A stretch of 64,000 nucleotides of DNA from Jingyaoa shaoxingensis (GCF_014385005.1 NZ_JACRSZ010000017.1:1-64000); one strand, 5' to 3'. Counted from the stretch's first letter, positions 43,078 through 53,104 are shown. A program made the numbers and translations. The notes: a model not told the origin generated them from the letters alone.

Positions 43078-43995
43078 ATGAGCATTGCAATTATTATTCT
43101 TATTGTTATATTATTATTACTGTCAAGAAATATTCGTATTGTACCGCAGGCACAGGCAATGGTAGTAGAGCGTCTGGGTGGATACAGGGCAACCTGGAAT
43201 GTGGGACTGCATTTTAAAGTGCCGATTCTGGACCGCGTAGCAAAGAAAGTGGTTTTAAAGGAACAGGTAGTGGATTTCCCGCCACAGCCGGTGATCACTA
43301 AAGATAATGTTACCATGCAGATTGATACAGTAGTATTTTTCCAGATCACAGATCCGAAGTTATACACATATGGCGTGGAAAATCCAATCATGGCAATTGA
43401 GAACCTGACGGCTACCACATTAAGAAATATTATTGGTGACCTGGAACTGGATGAGACACTGACTTCCAGAGAGACAATCAATACGAAGATGAGAGCATCC
43501 CTGGATGTAGCCACAGATCCATGGGGCATCAAGGTGAACCGTGTGGAACTGAAGAATATCATTCCTCCTGCAGCTATTCAGGAAGCAATGGAAAAGCAGA
43601 TGAAGGCAGAGCGTGAAAGACGTGAGACGATTCTGGTGGCAGAAGGTGAGAAGAAGTCAGCCATTCTGGTAGCTGAAGGTAAAAAAGAAGCCATGATTCT
43701 GGATGCACAGGCAGCAAAGGAATCGGCCATTCTGAAAGCCGAAGCAGAAAAGGAAAAGATGATCCGTGAGGCAGAAGGTGAGGCAGAGGCAATTCTGAAG
43801 GTTCAGCAGGCCAACGCAGACGGTATCCGTTTCCTGAAGGAAGCAGGTGCAGATGAGAGCGTACTGACACTGAAGAGCTTTGAAGCAATGGCGAAGATTG
43901 CAGACGGTCAGGCAACCAAGATTATCATTCCGTCAGAGATGCAGAATCTGGCAGGAAGTATCAAAGCAGCAGTAGAGGTAGCCAAAGAAGCATAA
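43078..43995 (+). CDS. SPFH/stomatin-like membrane protein
   Basis: 305 residues. An N-terminal membrane helix, the SPFH domain (RIVPQAQAMVVERLGGYRAT; KDNVTMQIDTVVFFQITDP), then a long Ala/Glu/Lys coiled coil. It belongs to the stomatin/QmcA group that forms oligomers in lipid domains. AAGGAG lies before the ATG in the end of nfeD. Confidence 0.9.
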   Translation: MSIAIIILIVILLLLSRNIRIVPQAQAMVVERLGGYRATWNVGLHFKVPILDRVAKKVVLKEQVVDFPPQPVITKDNVTMQIDTVVFFQITDPKLYTYGVENPIMAIENLTATTLRNIIGDLELDETLTSRETINTKMRASLDVATDPWGIKVNRVELKNIIPPAAIQEAMEKQMKAERERRETILVAEGEKKSAILVAEGKKEAMILDAQAAKESAILKAEAEKEKMIREAEGEAEAILKVQQANADGIRFLKEAGADESVLTLKSFEAMAKIADGQATKIIIPSEMQNLAGSIKAAVEVAKEA

Positions 43996-44083
43996 GAAAA
44001 TAAGGAGATTTTATTGAATTTTGGCTTCGTATCTGTGAAGGTACTGAACAGATACAAAAATATAAGACAGAAGGTTTAAGAGG

Positions 44084-45076
44084 ATGAATTTAAAAGGACG
44101 TAATTTTTTAACACTGAAAGACTTTACACCGGAAGAGATCACATATATGCTGGATCTGGCAGCAGATCTGAAGAATAAGAAGAAGAAGGGCATTCCGGTA
44201 GATCATTATAGAGGAAAGAATGTGGCACTGATTTTTGAAAAGACCAGTACCCGTACTCGCTGTGCATTTGAAGTGGCAGCTCACGATCTTGGAATGGGCT
44301 GCACTTATCTGGATCCGACCGGATCACAGATTGGTAAAAAGGAAAGTATTGCCGATACAGCACGCGTACTTGGCAGAATGTTTGAAGGGATTGAATACCG
44401 TGGATATGGTCAGGAGATTGTGGAAGAACTGGCAAAATATGCCGGTGTTCCGGTATGGAATGGATTGACCAATGAATATCATCCGACTCAGATGCTGGCA
44501 GATATGCTGACCATTCGGGAGCATTTTGGAGATCTGAAAGGAAGAAAGCTGGTATACATGGGAGATGCCAGATACAATATGGGTAATTCCCTGATGATCG
44601 TCTGCGCAAAACTGGGACTTCATTTTGTTGCATGCACTACAAAAGAATACTTCCCAAATGAAGAGCTGGTAGAGACATGCAAAGGATATGCAAAAGAATC
44701 CGGAGCAACCATTACACTGACCGATGATGTGAAGACAGGAACCAGAGATGCAGATGTGATCTACACCGATGTTTGGGTATCTATGGGTGAGCCGGATGAA
44801 GTATGGGAGAAGCGTATCAAGGATCTTTCCCCATACAGAGTAACAAAAGAGGTCATGGAAAATGCAGGAGAGAAAGCAATCTTCCTCCACTGCCTGCCAG
44901 CATTCCATGATCTGAAGACCAAGATTGGCAAGCAGATGGGAGAAAAATACGGACTGACTGAAATGGAAGTCACAGATGAGGTATTTGAATCTGCGCAGTC
45001 TAAGGTATTTGATGAGGCAGAGAACAGAATGCATACTATCAAGGCAGTTATGGTAGCAACGTTGGGAGAACAGTAG
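44084..45076 (+). CDS. argF: Ornithine carbamoyltransferase
   Basis: 330 residues. [15 protein letters not shown] binds carbamoyl phosphate, [12 protein letters not shown] and [10 protein letters not shown] complete the active site. It makes citrulline from ornithine. No arc genes are near, so the biosynthetic name argF is favoured over arcB, though sequence alone cannot decide. The leader contains a hairpin GTATCTGT/ACAGATAC (44027-44054). AGAGG precedes the ATG. Confidence 0.9.
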   Translation: MNLKGRNFLTLKDFTPEEITYMLDLAADLKNKKKKGIPVDHYRGKNVALIFEKTSTRTRCAFEVAAHDLGMGCTYLDPTGSQIGKKESIADTARVLGRMFEGIEYRGYGQEIVEELAKYAGVPVWNGLTNEYHPTQMLADMLTIREHFGDLKGRKLVYMGDARYNMGNSLMIVCAKLGLHFVACTTKEYFPNEELVETCKGYAKESGATITLTDDVKTGTRDADVIYTDVWVSMGEPDEVWEKRIKDLSPYRVTKEVMENAGEKAIFLHCLPAFHDLKTKIGKQMGEKYGLTEMEVTDEVFESAQSKVFDEAENRMHTIKAVMVATLGEQ

Positions 45077-45081
45077 GAAGT

Positions 45082-46062
45082 ATGAAGAGTGAAATTCTCA
45101 GTGTCCTCCGTAATACGGAAGGCTATATATCCGGACAGGAGCTCTGCGAACGGTTTGGTGTCAGCAGGACTGCAGTCTGGAAGGGTATCAATCAATTAAA
45201 AAATGAAGGATATCAGATTGAGGCGGTACAGAATAAAGGGTACCGCCTTTGCGGGTATCCGGAGAGCATTTCCAAAATCGAACTGGAGAGTCGTATGCAC
45301 ACCAAATGGGCAGGACAGAATCTGATCTGTCTGGACAGCATTGACTCTACCAATGATTATATTAAGAAGCTGGCTGAGGAAGGCGCGCCGCATGGAACAC
45401 TGGCCGTAGCGGATTACCAGTCCGGAGGAAAAGGCAGAAGAGGACGGAGCTGGGTGACACCACATGGTTCTGCTATTGCCATGAGTATACTGGTACGCCC
45501 GAAGCTGGCCCCTGAAAAGGCATCTATGATGACGCTGGTGGCAGGTATGGCAGTAGCAAAAAGCGTAAAAGAAGTTACAGGATTGGATGTGAAGATTAAA
45601 TGGCCAAATGATGTGGTCATCAACGGCCGGAAGATCTCAGGAACGCTGACAGAGATGAGTATGGAACTTGGAGCTATTCACTATATTGTGATTGGAACCG
45701 GAATCAATGCCAATGTGACAGAATTCCCGGAAGAGATTAAGGACATTGCAACGTCTCTGATCCTGGAAAAAGGAGAAAAGGTAGACAGGGCAGCCATTAT
45801 CTGTGCTCATATGGAAGCCTTTGAAGACTTCTATGACCGTTTCATGGAATATGGAGATATGACATTATTGAAGGAAGACTATCAGGAGCTTCTGGCGAAT
45901 CAGAATCAGCAGGTGCGTGTTCTGGAACCAGGCAATGAATATACGGGAATCGCCCGTGGCATTGATGAACTGGGACAGCTCCTGGTAGAAAAAGAAGATG
46001 GCAGCATCGTAAAGGTCTATGCCGGAGAAGTGTCTGTCAGAGGAATATATAACTACGTTTAA
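45082..46062 (+). CDS. birA: Biotin-protein ligase / biotin operon repressor
   Basis: 326 residues. An N-terminal helix-turn-helix (YISGQELCERFGVSRTAVWK) and the ligase core: DSTNDYIKKLA, GGKGRRGRSWVTPHGSAIAM, KIKWPNDVVINGRKISGTL. It attaches biotin to carboxylases and represses biotin genes when charged. It starts five bases after argF. Confidence 0.93.
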   Translation: MKSEILSVLRNTEGYISGQELCERFGVSRTAVWKGINQLKNEGYQIEAVQNKGYRLCGYPESISKIELESRMHTKWAGQNLICLDSIDSTNDYIKKLAEEGAPHGTLAVADYQSGGKGRRGRSWVTPHGSAIAMSILVRPKLAPEKASMMTLVAGMAVAKSVKEVTGLDVKIKWPNDVVINGRKISGTLTEMSMELGAIHYIVIGTGINANVTEFPEEIKDIATSLILEKGEKVDRAAIICAHMEAFEDFYDRFMEYGDMTLLKEDYQELLANQNQQVRVLEPGNEYTGIARGIDELGQLLVEKEDGSIVKVYAGEVSVRGIYNYV

Positions 46063-46073
46063 GAGGATATACA

Positions 46074-46433
46074 ATGAATCAGAAATCAGAAAAAACTGTG
46101 CTCTGCGGAGCAAGTGCTTATACAGAAAAGTACTATTTAAATGATGAATTCCAGGCACTGCCGGATGCGATCAAAGACGAACTGAAGATTATGTGTGTGC
46201 TCTATACCAATGATGTGGGCGGAGTGCTGACACTGGAGTTTAGTGAGGACGGAGAACTCTGCTTTCATACAGAGGCAGAAGAGAACGACTTCAGCTATGA
46301 TGAGATCGGAAGTGTGCTGAAGATCCGGGAATTACAGAGAACCAAGGGGGAACTCCTGGAGTCTCTGGAACTGTATTACAAAGTAGCCATTCTGGGGATA
46401 GATGCATCCACTATGGCAATGGATGAGGAGTAA
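46074..46433 (+). CDS. DUF6145-like protein
   Basis: 119 residues, acidic, starting MNQKSEKTVLCGASAYTEKY with AILGIDASTMAMDEE at the end. It resembles DUF6145, found between birA and dus in related Clostridia. No known function. It sits 11 bases after birA and three bases before dus. Confidence 0.6.
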   Translation: MNQKSEKTVLCGASAYTEKYYLNDEFQALPDAIKDELKIMCVLYTNDVGGVLTLEFSEDGELCFHTEAEENDFSYDEIGSVLKIRELQRTKGELLESLELYYKVAILGIDASTMAMDEE

Positions 46434-46436
46434 CAG

Positions 46437-47414
46437 ATGGAACCAAAGGAATTAAAGATTGGAAATGTCAGACTGGAAAATCCTTATATATTGGCTCCTA
46501 TGGCAGGTGTAACAGACCTGCCTTTTCGTTTGTTATGCAAAGAGATGGGAGCAGGGTTGATCTGTATGGAGATGGTTAGTGCAAAAGCAATATCTTTTCA
46601 TAATAAAAATACAGAAAAGCTAATGGAGATCGAGGAACAGGAACGACCGGTTTCCATGCAGCTCTTTGGCAGTGATCCGGATCTGATTGCAGAGATGGCA
46701 GCACAGATCGAGGAACGTCCTTTTGATATTCTGGATCTGAATATGGGATGTCCGGTGCCGAAGGTGGTAAATAACGGAGAAGGATCTGCATTGATGAAGA
46801 ATCCACATCTGGCTGCGGAGATTGTGAGAAAAACATCCAGAGCAATCCAGAAGCCCCTGACAGTCAAGATCCGAAAAGGATTTGATGAGAAGCATGTGAA
46901 TGCAGTGGAGATGGCAAAATATCTGGAGGATGCCGGAGCGGCAGCAATTGCTGTACATGGACGCACCAGAGAGCAATATTATGCGGGAAAAGCTGACTGG
47001 GAGATTATTCGTCAGGTAAAAGAAGCAGTCAGCGTACCGGTAATCGGAAACGGAGATGTGTCAGATCCCATAACTGCTCACAAAATGATGAAAGAGACCG
47101 GATGCGATGGTGTGATGATAGGTCGGGCAAGCCGGGGAAATCCATGGATATTCCGACAGCTTTTAGAATATGATAAAACAGGAGTGCTTTTGGAGAAACC
47201 AGATGTGGCTGAATTAAAATCCATGATTCTGCGTCATGCCAGACTGCAGCTACAGTATAAGGGCGAATATACCGGAATCCGGGAGATGCGTAAGCACGTG
47301 GCATGGTATACAGCAGGTTATCCACACAGTGCGGCAATCCGCAGAAGAGTAAATGAAATCGAGACAATAGGGCAGTTAGAAGAAATGCTTGAGAGTATAC
47401 CAGATGTGAGATGA
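46437..47414 (+). CDS. dusB: tRNA-dihydrouridine synthase
   Basis: 325 residues of the Dus FMN barrel: ILAPMAGVTDLPFRLLCKEM, the catalytic Cys in DLNMGCPVPKVVNNGEGSAL, AVHGRTREQYYAGKADW, and GVMIGRASRGNPWIF. It reduces uridine in tRNA D-loops. GAGGAG lies upstream. The B subtype is by general resemblance. Confidence 0.9.
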   Translation: MEPKELKIGNVRLENPYILAPMAGVTDLPFRLLCKEMGAGLICMEMVSAKAISFHNKNTEKLMEIEEQERPVSMQLFGSDPDLIAEMAAQIEERPFDILDLNMGCPVPKVVNNGEGSALMKNPHLAAEIVRKTSRAIQKPLTVKIRKGFDEKHVNAVEMAKYLEDAGAAAIAVHGRTREQYYAGKADWEIIRQVKEAVSVPVIGNGDVSDPITAHKMMKETGCDGVMIGRASRGNPWIFRQLLEYDKTGVLLEKPDVAELKSMILRHARLQLQYKGEYTGIREMRKHVAWYTAGYPHSAAIRRRVNEIETIGQLEEMLESIPDVR

Positions 47415-47610
47415 CTCCCACCTCTTTAGGTGGCGAGGAGCAAATTAGTATCAGTGGTGGGAGTCAATCTCCCATCTGATATAGCCTCCGGCAGGATTGC
47501 AGAGATGCGCAAAAGAAATATGTCATGCTTTGCATGACGCGCATCTCGCAGCAAGAATGCCGAGGCATTCTTGAATGGCAGCAGGAAGGCACAATCTGTA
47601 ATCACAGCCT
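47412..47610. repeat. Cluster of stable hairpins (REP-like or IS-end-like)
   Basis: No gene lies in 47415-47756. GACTCCCACC (47414) pairs exactly with GGTGGGAGTC (47456). GAGATGCGC (about 47501) pairs with GCGCATCTC (about 47539) and encloses TGTCATGC/GCATGAC. AAGAATGCC pairs with GGCATTCTT (47554-47573). The block is compact and ends before the greA promoter. Confidence 0.7.
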
Positions 47611-47646
47611 GCAAAGCGTGAAATAACGGTGAAAATCAACATTTTC

Positions 47647-47675
47647 TTGACATGATCGGTCTGGAATATTATAAT
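47647..47675 (+). promoter_or_regulatory. greA promoter
   Basis: TTGACA (47647-47652), 17 bases, TATAAT (47670-47675), a full consensus match. Confidence 0.9.
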
Positions 47676-47756
47676 ATTATGACTGATTAGGTAAACTTAC
47701 GTAAATTATAAGCCAAAAGGCATAAAAATATTAGATTTTGAGAGGTGCAAAATATC

Positions 47757-48239
47757 ATGGAAGCAAAGAAAAATTTATTAACCTATACAGGTTTGAAGGC
47801 ACTGGAAGACGAGATGGAAGATCTGAAGCTGAACAGACGTAAGGAAGTTTCACAGAAGATCAAAGAGGCAAGAGAACAGGGAGACCTTTCCGAGAATGCA
47901 GAGTACGACGCAGCAAAAGACGAGCAGCGTGATATCGAAGCCAGAATCGAAGAGATTGAGAAAATCTTAAAGAATGCAGAGGTCGTAGTAGAAGATGATG
48001 TGGATTCTGACAAGATCAACGTTGGATGCACTGTTAAATTATACGATGAAGAATTCGAAGAAGAGATTGAATACAAGATTGTAGGCTCTACAGAAGCTAA
48101 CAGTCTGCAGGGAAAAATCTCCAATGAGTCACCGGTTGGAAAAGCACTGATCGGCGCATCCGTAGGACAGGAAATTGAAGTAGAGACTCAAGTAGGTATT
48201 ATCAAGTACAAAGTTTTGGGTATTGAAAGATCCTTATAA
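47757..48239 (+). CDS. greA: Transcription elongation factor GreA
   Basis: 160 residues. An N-terminal coiled coil with the acidic tip (REQGDLSENAEYDAAKDEQR) and a C-terminal globular domain (ESPVGKALIGASVGQEIEVE). It rescues backtracked RNA polymerase. The ATG at 47757 is preferred; an upstream GTG overlaps the ribosome site. Confidence 0.95.
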   Translation: MEAKKNLLTYTGLKALEDEMEDLKLNRRKEVSQKIKEAREQGDLSENAEYDAAKDEQRDIEARIEEIEKILKNAEVVVEDDVDSDKINVGCTVKLYDEEFEEEIEYKIVGSTEANSLQGKISNESPVGKALIGASVGQEIEVETQVGIIKYKVLGIERSL

Positions 48240-48341
48240 CAGATGGAAGAAATGAGACGATAATGGCAGACTTGAAATTCTCTGGTTATAGAAAAACAGT
48301 GGACAGGAATTCAGGCAGGAATAACACAGGAGGAATGAGAA

Positions 48342-50384
48342 TTGGCACAGGGAAATAAGAAACAGGGAAACGGTCAGGAAATGGATGTGAACAAGCTCAG
48401 ACAGGTTCGCCGTGATAAGCTGGCAGAGCTGCAGGCTATGGGTAAAGACCCGTTCCAGATTACAAAATTTGATCAGACACATCATTCAGCAGATGTGAAG
48501 GATCTTTACTATGCACACGAAGCTCAGATCCTGGCAGGCAGAACCACACCTTCTGTAGAAGGTATGGATGAAGCACAGGCCAGACAGGTTCTGAACGATG
48601 ATTATAATGAAAGAAGAGCAATCATGGATGCACAGCCGATTCATGTATCCATTGCTGGACGTATGATGTTCAAGCGTGTCATGGGTAAAGCTTCTTTCTG
48701 TAACATTCAGGATTTAAAGGGCAATATTCAGGTATACGTTTCAAGGGATGCCATCGGCGAAGAGTCTTATGCAGAGTTCAAGAAGTCTGATATCGGTGAT
48801 ATCTATGGCGTAAAAGGATATGCATTTCGTACCAAGACAGGGGAGATTTCTGTTCATGCAACAGAAATGATTCTGATGGCGAAATCGCTTCAGATTCTTC
48901 CGGAAAAGTTCCACGGACTGACCAACACTGATATGCGTTATCGTCAGAGATATGTGGATCTGATCATGAGCCCGGAATCCAAAGAAGTATTCCTGAAGCG
49001 TTCTCAGATCATCAAAGAGATCCGTAAGTTCCTGGATGGAAGAAACTTCATCGAAGTAGAGACACCTACTTTGGTAAGTAATGCAGGTGGTGCAGCGGCA
49101 AGACCATTTGAAACCCATTACAATGCACTGAACGAAGATGTAAAGCTTCGAATTTCTCTGGAGCTTTATCTGAAGAGACTGATCGTTGGAGGCATGGAAA
49201 GAGTCTTCGAAATCGGCCGTGTATACCGTAACGAAGGTGTAGATACCCGCCACAACCCAGAATTTACGCTGATGGAATTATATCAGGCATATACAGATTA
49301 CGAAGGTATGATGGAACTGACAGAATCCATGTTCCGTTACCTGGCAGAGACAGTACTTGGAAGCAGCAAGTTTACTTACAATGGCATCGAGATCGACTTT
49401 GGTAAACCATTCGAACGTCTCACTATGAACGATGCAATTAAGAAATACGCAGGTGTAGACTTCGATAAGATTAAGACAGACGAAGAAGCGAAAGCACTGG
49501 CAAAAGATCGTGGTATTGAATTTGAAGAACGTCACACCAAGGGTGATATCATCAATCTGTTCTTCGAAGAGTTCTGTGAAGAGAACCTGATCCAGCCGAC
49601 CTTTATCATGGATCATCCGCTGGCAATTTCTCCATTGACTAAGAAGAAACCAAATGATCCGGAAAAGGTAGAACGTTTTGAACTGTTCATTAATACCTGG
49701 GAAATGTGTAACGCATACTCCGAGCTGAACGACCCAATTGATCAAAGAGAGCGTTTTGCACAGCAGGATAAGAATGCAGAAGCCGGTGACGAAGAAGCGC
49801 AGCATACGGATGAAGATTTCTTGAATGCTCTTGAGATCGGTATGCCGCCAACAGGTGGTATCGGATACGGTATTGATCGTCTGGTAATGCTTCTGACAGA
49901 CAGCCAGGCAATCCGTGACGTACTTCTGTTCCCGACAATGAAGTCACAGGGGGCAGCAAAGAACGAAGCAAACAATGCTGCACAGGAAACAAAGCCAGTT
50001 GAGAAGATTGATTTTTCCAAAGTAAAAGTTGAGCCATTATTCGAAGAAATGGTTGATTTCGATACTTTCAGCAAGTCAGATTTCAGAGCTGTAAAGGTAA
50101 AAGCATGTGAAGCAGTTAAGAAATCCAAGAAGCTGTTACAGTTCACTCTGGACGATGGAACAGGCATAGATCGTACCATTTTAAGCGGTATTCATAGCTT
50201 TTATGAGCCGGAAGAACTGGTTGGAAAGACTCTTATTGCTATCACAAATCTTCCACCGAGAGCTATGATGGGAATTGATTCTTGTGGAATGTTACTTAGT
50301 GCAATCCATGAGGAAGAGGGCGAAGAAAAACTTCATCTTCTGATGGTTGATGACCATATTCCAGCAGGTGCAAAGTTATACTAA
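48342..50384 (+). CDS. lysS: Lysyl-tRNA synthetase, class II, with extra C-terminal tRNA-binding domain
   Basis: 680 residues. An OB-fold anticodon domain ([20 protein letters not shown]), class II motifs 2 and 3 ([34 protein letters not shown]), then from about residue 560 an added EMAPII/CsaA-like tRNA-binding domain ([36 protein letters not shown]). E. coli-type LysRS ends near 505. The TTG start has AGGAGG eight bases upstream. Confidence 0.93.
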   Translation: MAQGNKKQGNGQEMDVNKLRQVRRDKLAELQAMGKDPFQITKFDQTHHSADVKDLYYAHEAQILAGRTTPSVEGMDEAQARQVLNDDYNERRAIMDAQPIHVSIAGRMMFKRVMGKASFCNIQDLKGNIQVYVSRDAIGEESYAEFKKSDIGDIYGVKGYAFRTKTGEISVHATEMILMAKSLQILPEKFHGLTNTDMRYRQRYVDLIMSPESKEVFLKRSQIIKEIRKFLDGRNFIEVETPTLVSNAGGAAARPFETHYNALNEDVKLRISLELYLKRLIVGGMERVFEIGRVYRNEGVDTRHNPEFTLMELYQAYTDYEGMMELTESMFRYLAETVLGSSKFTYNGIEIDFGKPFERLTMNDAIKKYAGVDFDKIKTDEEAKALAKDRGIEFEERHTKGDIINLFFEEFCEENLIQPTFIMDHPLAISPLTKKKPNDPEKVERFELFINTWEMCNAYSELNDPIDQRERFAQQDKNAEAGDEEAQHTDEDFLNALEIGMPPTGGIGYGIDRLVMLLTDSQAIRDVLLFPTMKSQGAAKNEANNAAQETKPVEKIDFSKVKVEPLFEEMVDFDTFSKSDFRAVKVKACEAVKKSKKLLQFTLDDGTGIDRTILSGIHSFYEPEELVGKTLIAITNLPPRAMMGIDSCGMLLSAIHEEEGEEKLHLLMVDDHIPAGAKLY

Positions 50385-50428
50385 AAATCAAAAAATGTGT
50401 TTGTAAAAGTTGCATACTACAACAGAAG

Positions 50429-50452
50429 TACAACAAATTTTTGTTGTATAAT
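50429..50452 (+). promoter_or_regulatory. 20-bp perfect palindrome overlapping a -10
   Basis: TACAACAAA-TT-TTTGTTGTA (50429-50448) is exact, and its end forms TATAAT (50447-50452). No good -35 is present at 17 bases. It looks like an operator on a controlled promoter. Confidence 0.6.
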
Positions 50453-50513
50453 ACGTGATAACACTTGATATTACGTTGGTGTGCTTATGAATTGAGCTTT
50501 ATAAATGTATCGC

Positions 50514-50556
50514 AAGGACATTTTCCTAAGAGAAATTTTAGGGAAGTGTCCTTTTT
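50514..50556 (+). terminator. Terminator or attenuator
   Basis: AAGGACA-TTTTCCTAA pairs with TTAGGGAA-TGTCCTT, followed by TTTT. It lies between the palindromic promoter and the DUF6075-like gene, so it could act as an attenuator. Confidence 0.7.
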
Positions 50557-50613
50557 GGTTGTAGTCGAAATCCAAATTAAAGTAAAAAATAACAGTTTAA
50601 AGGAGAAGAAGCA

Positions 50614-50874
50614 ATGACAAGCACAGCGTTAAGAGCAGAGAATAGCAATTCTCGCACAATTACTTTCAAGAGCAAGGAACACGAAAAATTTTATATGGAA
50701 TATCTGGAAAAATGCAGATATCAGGATGTTTACCATCAGGCTCTGGTTTATTGCCTGGGTATCGACAGAGATACAAGAAATAATGTGGATAAAATCTATA
50801 ATTTTAGTAAAGGGAATCCATCAGAGGTTCAATCCGGGTTTACAGATAGAAGGCATTTTATTCACAATGGATAA
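50614..50874 (+). pseudogene. Truncated DUF6075-like protein
   Basis: FKSKEHEKFYMEYLEKCRYQ and YHQALVYCLGIDRDTRNNVD match the start of DUF6075-type element proteins. Homology ends at IYNFSKGN (about 50815), after which the DNA encodes a ParA tail in another frame. AAAGGAG lies upstream of the ATG. Confidence 0.7.
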
Positions 50875-51082
50875 TTGCCGTTACAATAATGCAAAGAGAA
50901 ACAAACAGGCAATCAAAACTACATATGGAAATGACATTAAGATTTTCGAGCAGACAATTCCGAGAACAGAAAGCCTTGCAGAAACAGCATCGGAGGGGGT
51001 AAGTATCTTTGCCTATGATGGAAAAAGCAAGGGGGCAGACAGCTATCTGGAACTGGTTCAGGAGGTGTTGAAACATGCGTAG
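50814..51082 (+). pseudogene. parA: C-terminal fragment of a ParA ATPase
   Basis: The frame reads GLQIEGILFTMDNCRYNNAK and FEQTIPRTESLAETASEGVS, the last third of a ParA partition protein, with SYLELVQEVL at the end. Walker A and B are missing. It overlaps the parB start by eight bases, as intact parAB pairs do. Confidence 0.75.
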
Positions 51083-51312
51083 ACCGAAAAAAGATATTCA
51101 GCTTACCTCTTATGATGAATTACTGGGATTAGAGGAAACACCGGAAAAGAGTATGAACCAGGTTGTGGAAATAGATCTGGCAAAGCTCTATCCCTTTAAA
51201 AATCATCCGTTCCATGTAAATGATGATGAAAAAATGGCTGAAACCGTAGAGAGTATTAAAACATACGGTGTTTTGACTCCTGTACTGGTAAGACCTCGAT
51301 CCGAGGGTGGAT
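51075..51312 (+). pseudogene. parB: N-terminal fragment of a ParB protein
   Basis: QVVEIDLAKLYPFKNHPFHV and MAETVESIKTYGVLTPVLVR are the ParB start; the next block, normally GYEIVSGHRR, is missing because the sequence switches to sortase at about 51312. GGAGG lies before the ATG. Confidence 0.8.
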
Positions 51313-51726
51313 GTGCAGGAAAATTGTGATGTGCAGAAACCTTCAGACAACATCGTTATAGACGGACACCATATGAATGACGGTTCGATGTTTACGGGAC
51401 TGATGAAGTACAGAAACAAGAGCTTTTGGGAAGGTCATAAGACTATTACCTTTGATACACTGACGGACAGACACCAGTATGAAGTGATTGCAGTCTTTAA
51501 GACAGTCGTTTATACAGACAGCTCCAATAGCTTTAAGTATTATGAGTTTACGGACGCAGAAAATGCGGCAGAGTTTGATGCGTATGTTGCTAAGTGCAAG
51601 GAACTTTCTTTGTATGATACCGGAGTATCGGCAGAGTATGGCGACAAGCTTATTTCTCTTTTTACTTGTGAATATTCAAGAAACAATGGCAGGATTGTTG
51701 TTGTCGCTAAGAAGATATCTGAGTAA
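51313..51726 (+). pseudogene. C-terminal fragment of a class B sortase
   Basis: SDNIVIDGHHMNDGSMFTGL carries the catalytic His, and LFTCEYSRNNGRIVVVAKKI the catalytic Cys and Arg. The membrane anchor and N-terminal half are missing. GATGTGCAG occurs twice at the junction (about 51310 and 51330), which may have guided the deletion. Confidence 0.8.
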
Positions 51727-51828
51727 TGCAGGTAAAATTAACATTAAAAACACTTTTCTGACAAGTTTGTATGGTGGAAAGTGTACTTTCTCGGACGTAT
51801 AATATTAGTAGACGAGGAGGTGAAGTAA

Positions 51829-52269
51829 GTGTTGGCAGATAACCTGATATTTCTTCGTAATATCAAAGGACTGACGCAAGAACAGGTCGCAGAAGTGATA
51901 GGAATTTCCAGACAGTCCTATTCTAAATGGGAACAGGGAGAAACTTATCCTGATATTGATAAGTGTGACAAGCTGGCAAAATACTATGGTGTTACGATAG
52001 ATTCACTTGTTCATCAGGACAATAAAGTCGATGATATAAAGATTGCTCCTGCCCCGATAGGTAAGCATTTATGGGGGACAGTCACTATCGGCAGCAAAGG
52101 TCAGATTGTAATACCGAAAGCGGCAAGAGAAACATTTGAACTAAATGAAGGCGACAGATTAGTTGTTCTCGGAGATGATGCAGAAGGCATTGCTCTTGTT
52201 AAGGCAGATGTCTTTGAACAGCGAGTGCAAGAAGCATTAAAATTGAGTAGGCAAATGACAAATGAATGA
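51829..52269 (+). CDS. XRE helix-turn-helix fused to an AbrB/SpoVT domain
   Basis: 146 residues. Residues 1-60 are an XRE domain (LTQEQVAEVIGISRQSYSKW); residues 80-130 are an AbrB-type swapped-hairpin domain (WGTVTIGSKGQIVIPKAARE; ELNEGDRLVVLGD). Both halves bind DNA in their families. GTG start, with GAGGAGGTG upstream. The zinc-ribbon gene follows by 16 bases, so the two form a pair. Confidence 0.8.
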   Translation: MLADNLIFLRNIKGLTQEQVAEVIGISRQSYSKWEQGETYPDIDKCDKLAKYYGVTIDSLVHQDNKVDDIKIAPAPIGKHLWGTVTIGSKGQIVIPKAARETFELNEGDRLVVLGDDAEGIALVKADVFEQRVQEALKLSRQMTNE

Positions 52270-52285
52270 AATGGAGGTGCATACA

Positions 52286-52501
52286 ATGAAATGCCCTGAA
52301 TGTGGTAAAGAGATGCGTGATGGATACTTGTTTTGCAGCAAAGATGGTGCTTTTAGCTTTGCAAATAAAGTACCGGGAGTATTTGAAAATGCGAAAAATG
52401 CAGAGGGCTTTGTGAAAATCACAGAGCTTAAACCAAGTCATAGAACAAGGGTAGCTGCTTCAATTTGTGAAGAGTGCAAAACAGTTATATTTAAGTATTG
52501 A
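52286..52501 (+). CDS. Small zinc-ribbon protein (DUF6487-like)
   Basis: 71 residues with paired cysteines, MKCPECGKEM near the start and ICEECKTVIFKY at the end, predicting a zinc ribbon. GGAGGTG lies seven bases before the ATG at 52286; an earlier ATG at 52262 lacks a site. Confidence 0.65.
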   Translation: MKCPECGKEMRDGYLFCSKDGAFSFANKVPGVFENAKNAEGFVKITELKPSHRTRVAASICEECKTVIFKY

Positions 52502-52588
52502 GCAGTTACAATTCAATAAAGAAATTATGAGACAGTCTTACGAAATCAAACGTAAGGCTGTTATTTTTTTCGAGAAAGGAGGAAACCG

Positions 52589-53104
52589 ATGGCTGATATA
52601 AAAACAAGAGATACAAGCAAAGGTACAATCAAGACCATAAATAAGGCAGCAGTTGGGTTCTCTGCAATCAATGATATTTTTGCGGAAAATGCGTGGTATT
52701 TCAGAAATGCACTTGTTCGTGCAAATTATACGAATCTGCAAAAAGGTATTCACGAAACAACAGAGTATTTGGAAGCATTTCTCAGAAATCTACTTTTGAA
52801 CGAGAAAAACGAGCTTCATAATCGAAATCTTCATATAAGTGGACTTTTGAACGAAGAAAAAGTGGACATTGGGGACACAAAAGTGGATATTGAGAATGGA
52901 AAAGTGGACATTCAAGACAAAAAAGTGTATATTGAAAGATTACTTTCCGAAAAAGGTAGTGATTTCTCAGTAAAAACAACGGTTCATATCCATAGACTTT
53001 TTGAAAAATTTGGTTTTGATGAAGTATTTGGAAGAAGTGCAGTTATGGAGCTTCTTGAGCTGAAAGCTTCAGGTGCTTCAAAACTTCTTTCCAATTTGGT
53101 GTAG
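52589..53104 (+). pseudogene. Chimeric Fic C-terminus with heptad repeat
   Basis: The first 20 residues (MADIKTRDTSKGTIKTINKA) resemble the start of a conjugative-element protein. From about residue 24 the sequence is the end of a Fic protein (FAENAWYFRNALVRANYTNL; TEYLEAFLRNLLLN), but the Fic motif itself is missing. A 21-bp repeat encodes KVDIGDT, KVDIENG, KVDIQDK, KVYIERL. After the TAG at 53102 the frame continues ADIIEPVSGHGKGKYKFKK, the usual winged-helix end, so the stop is probably a mutation. Confidence 0.7.

Noticed and set aside
44000..44083. Arginine operator or attenuator before argF
   Set aside because: A hairpin is present but no ARG-box-like dyad or T-run could be recognised.
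44324..45034. Minus-strand open frame of 236 codons
   Set aside because: It is antisense to argF, which has full family motifs. The frame is Cys/Ile-rich and has no start signal.
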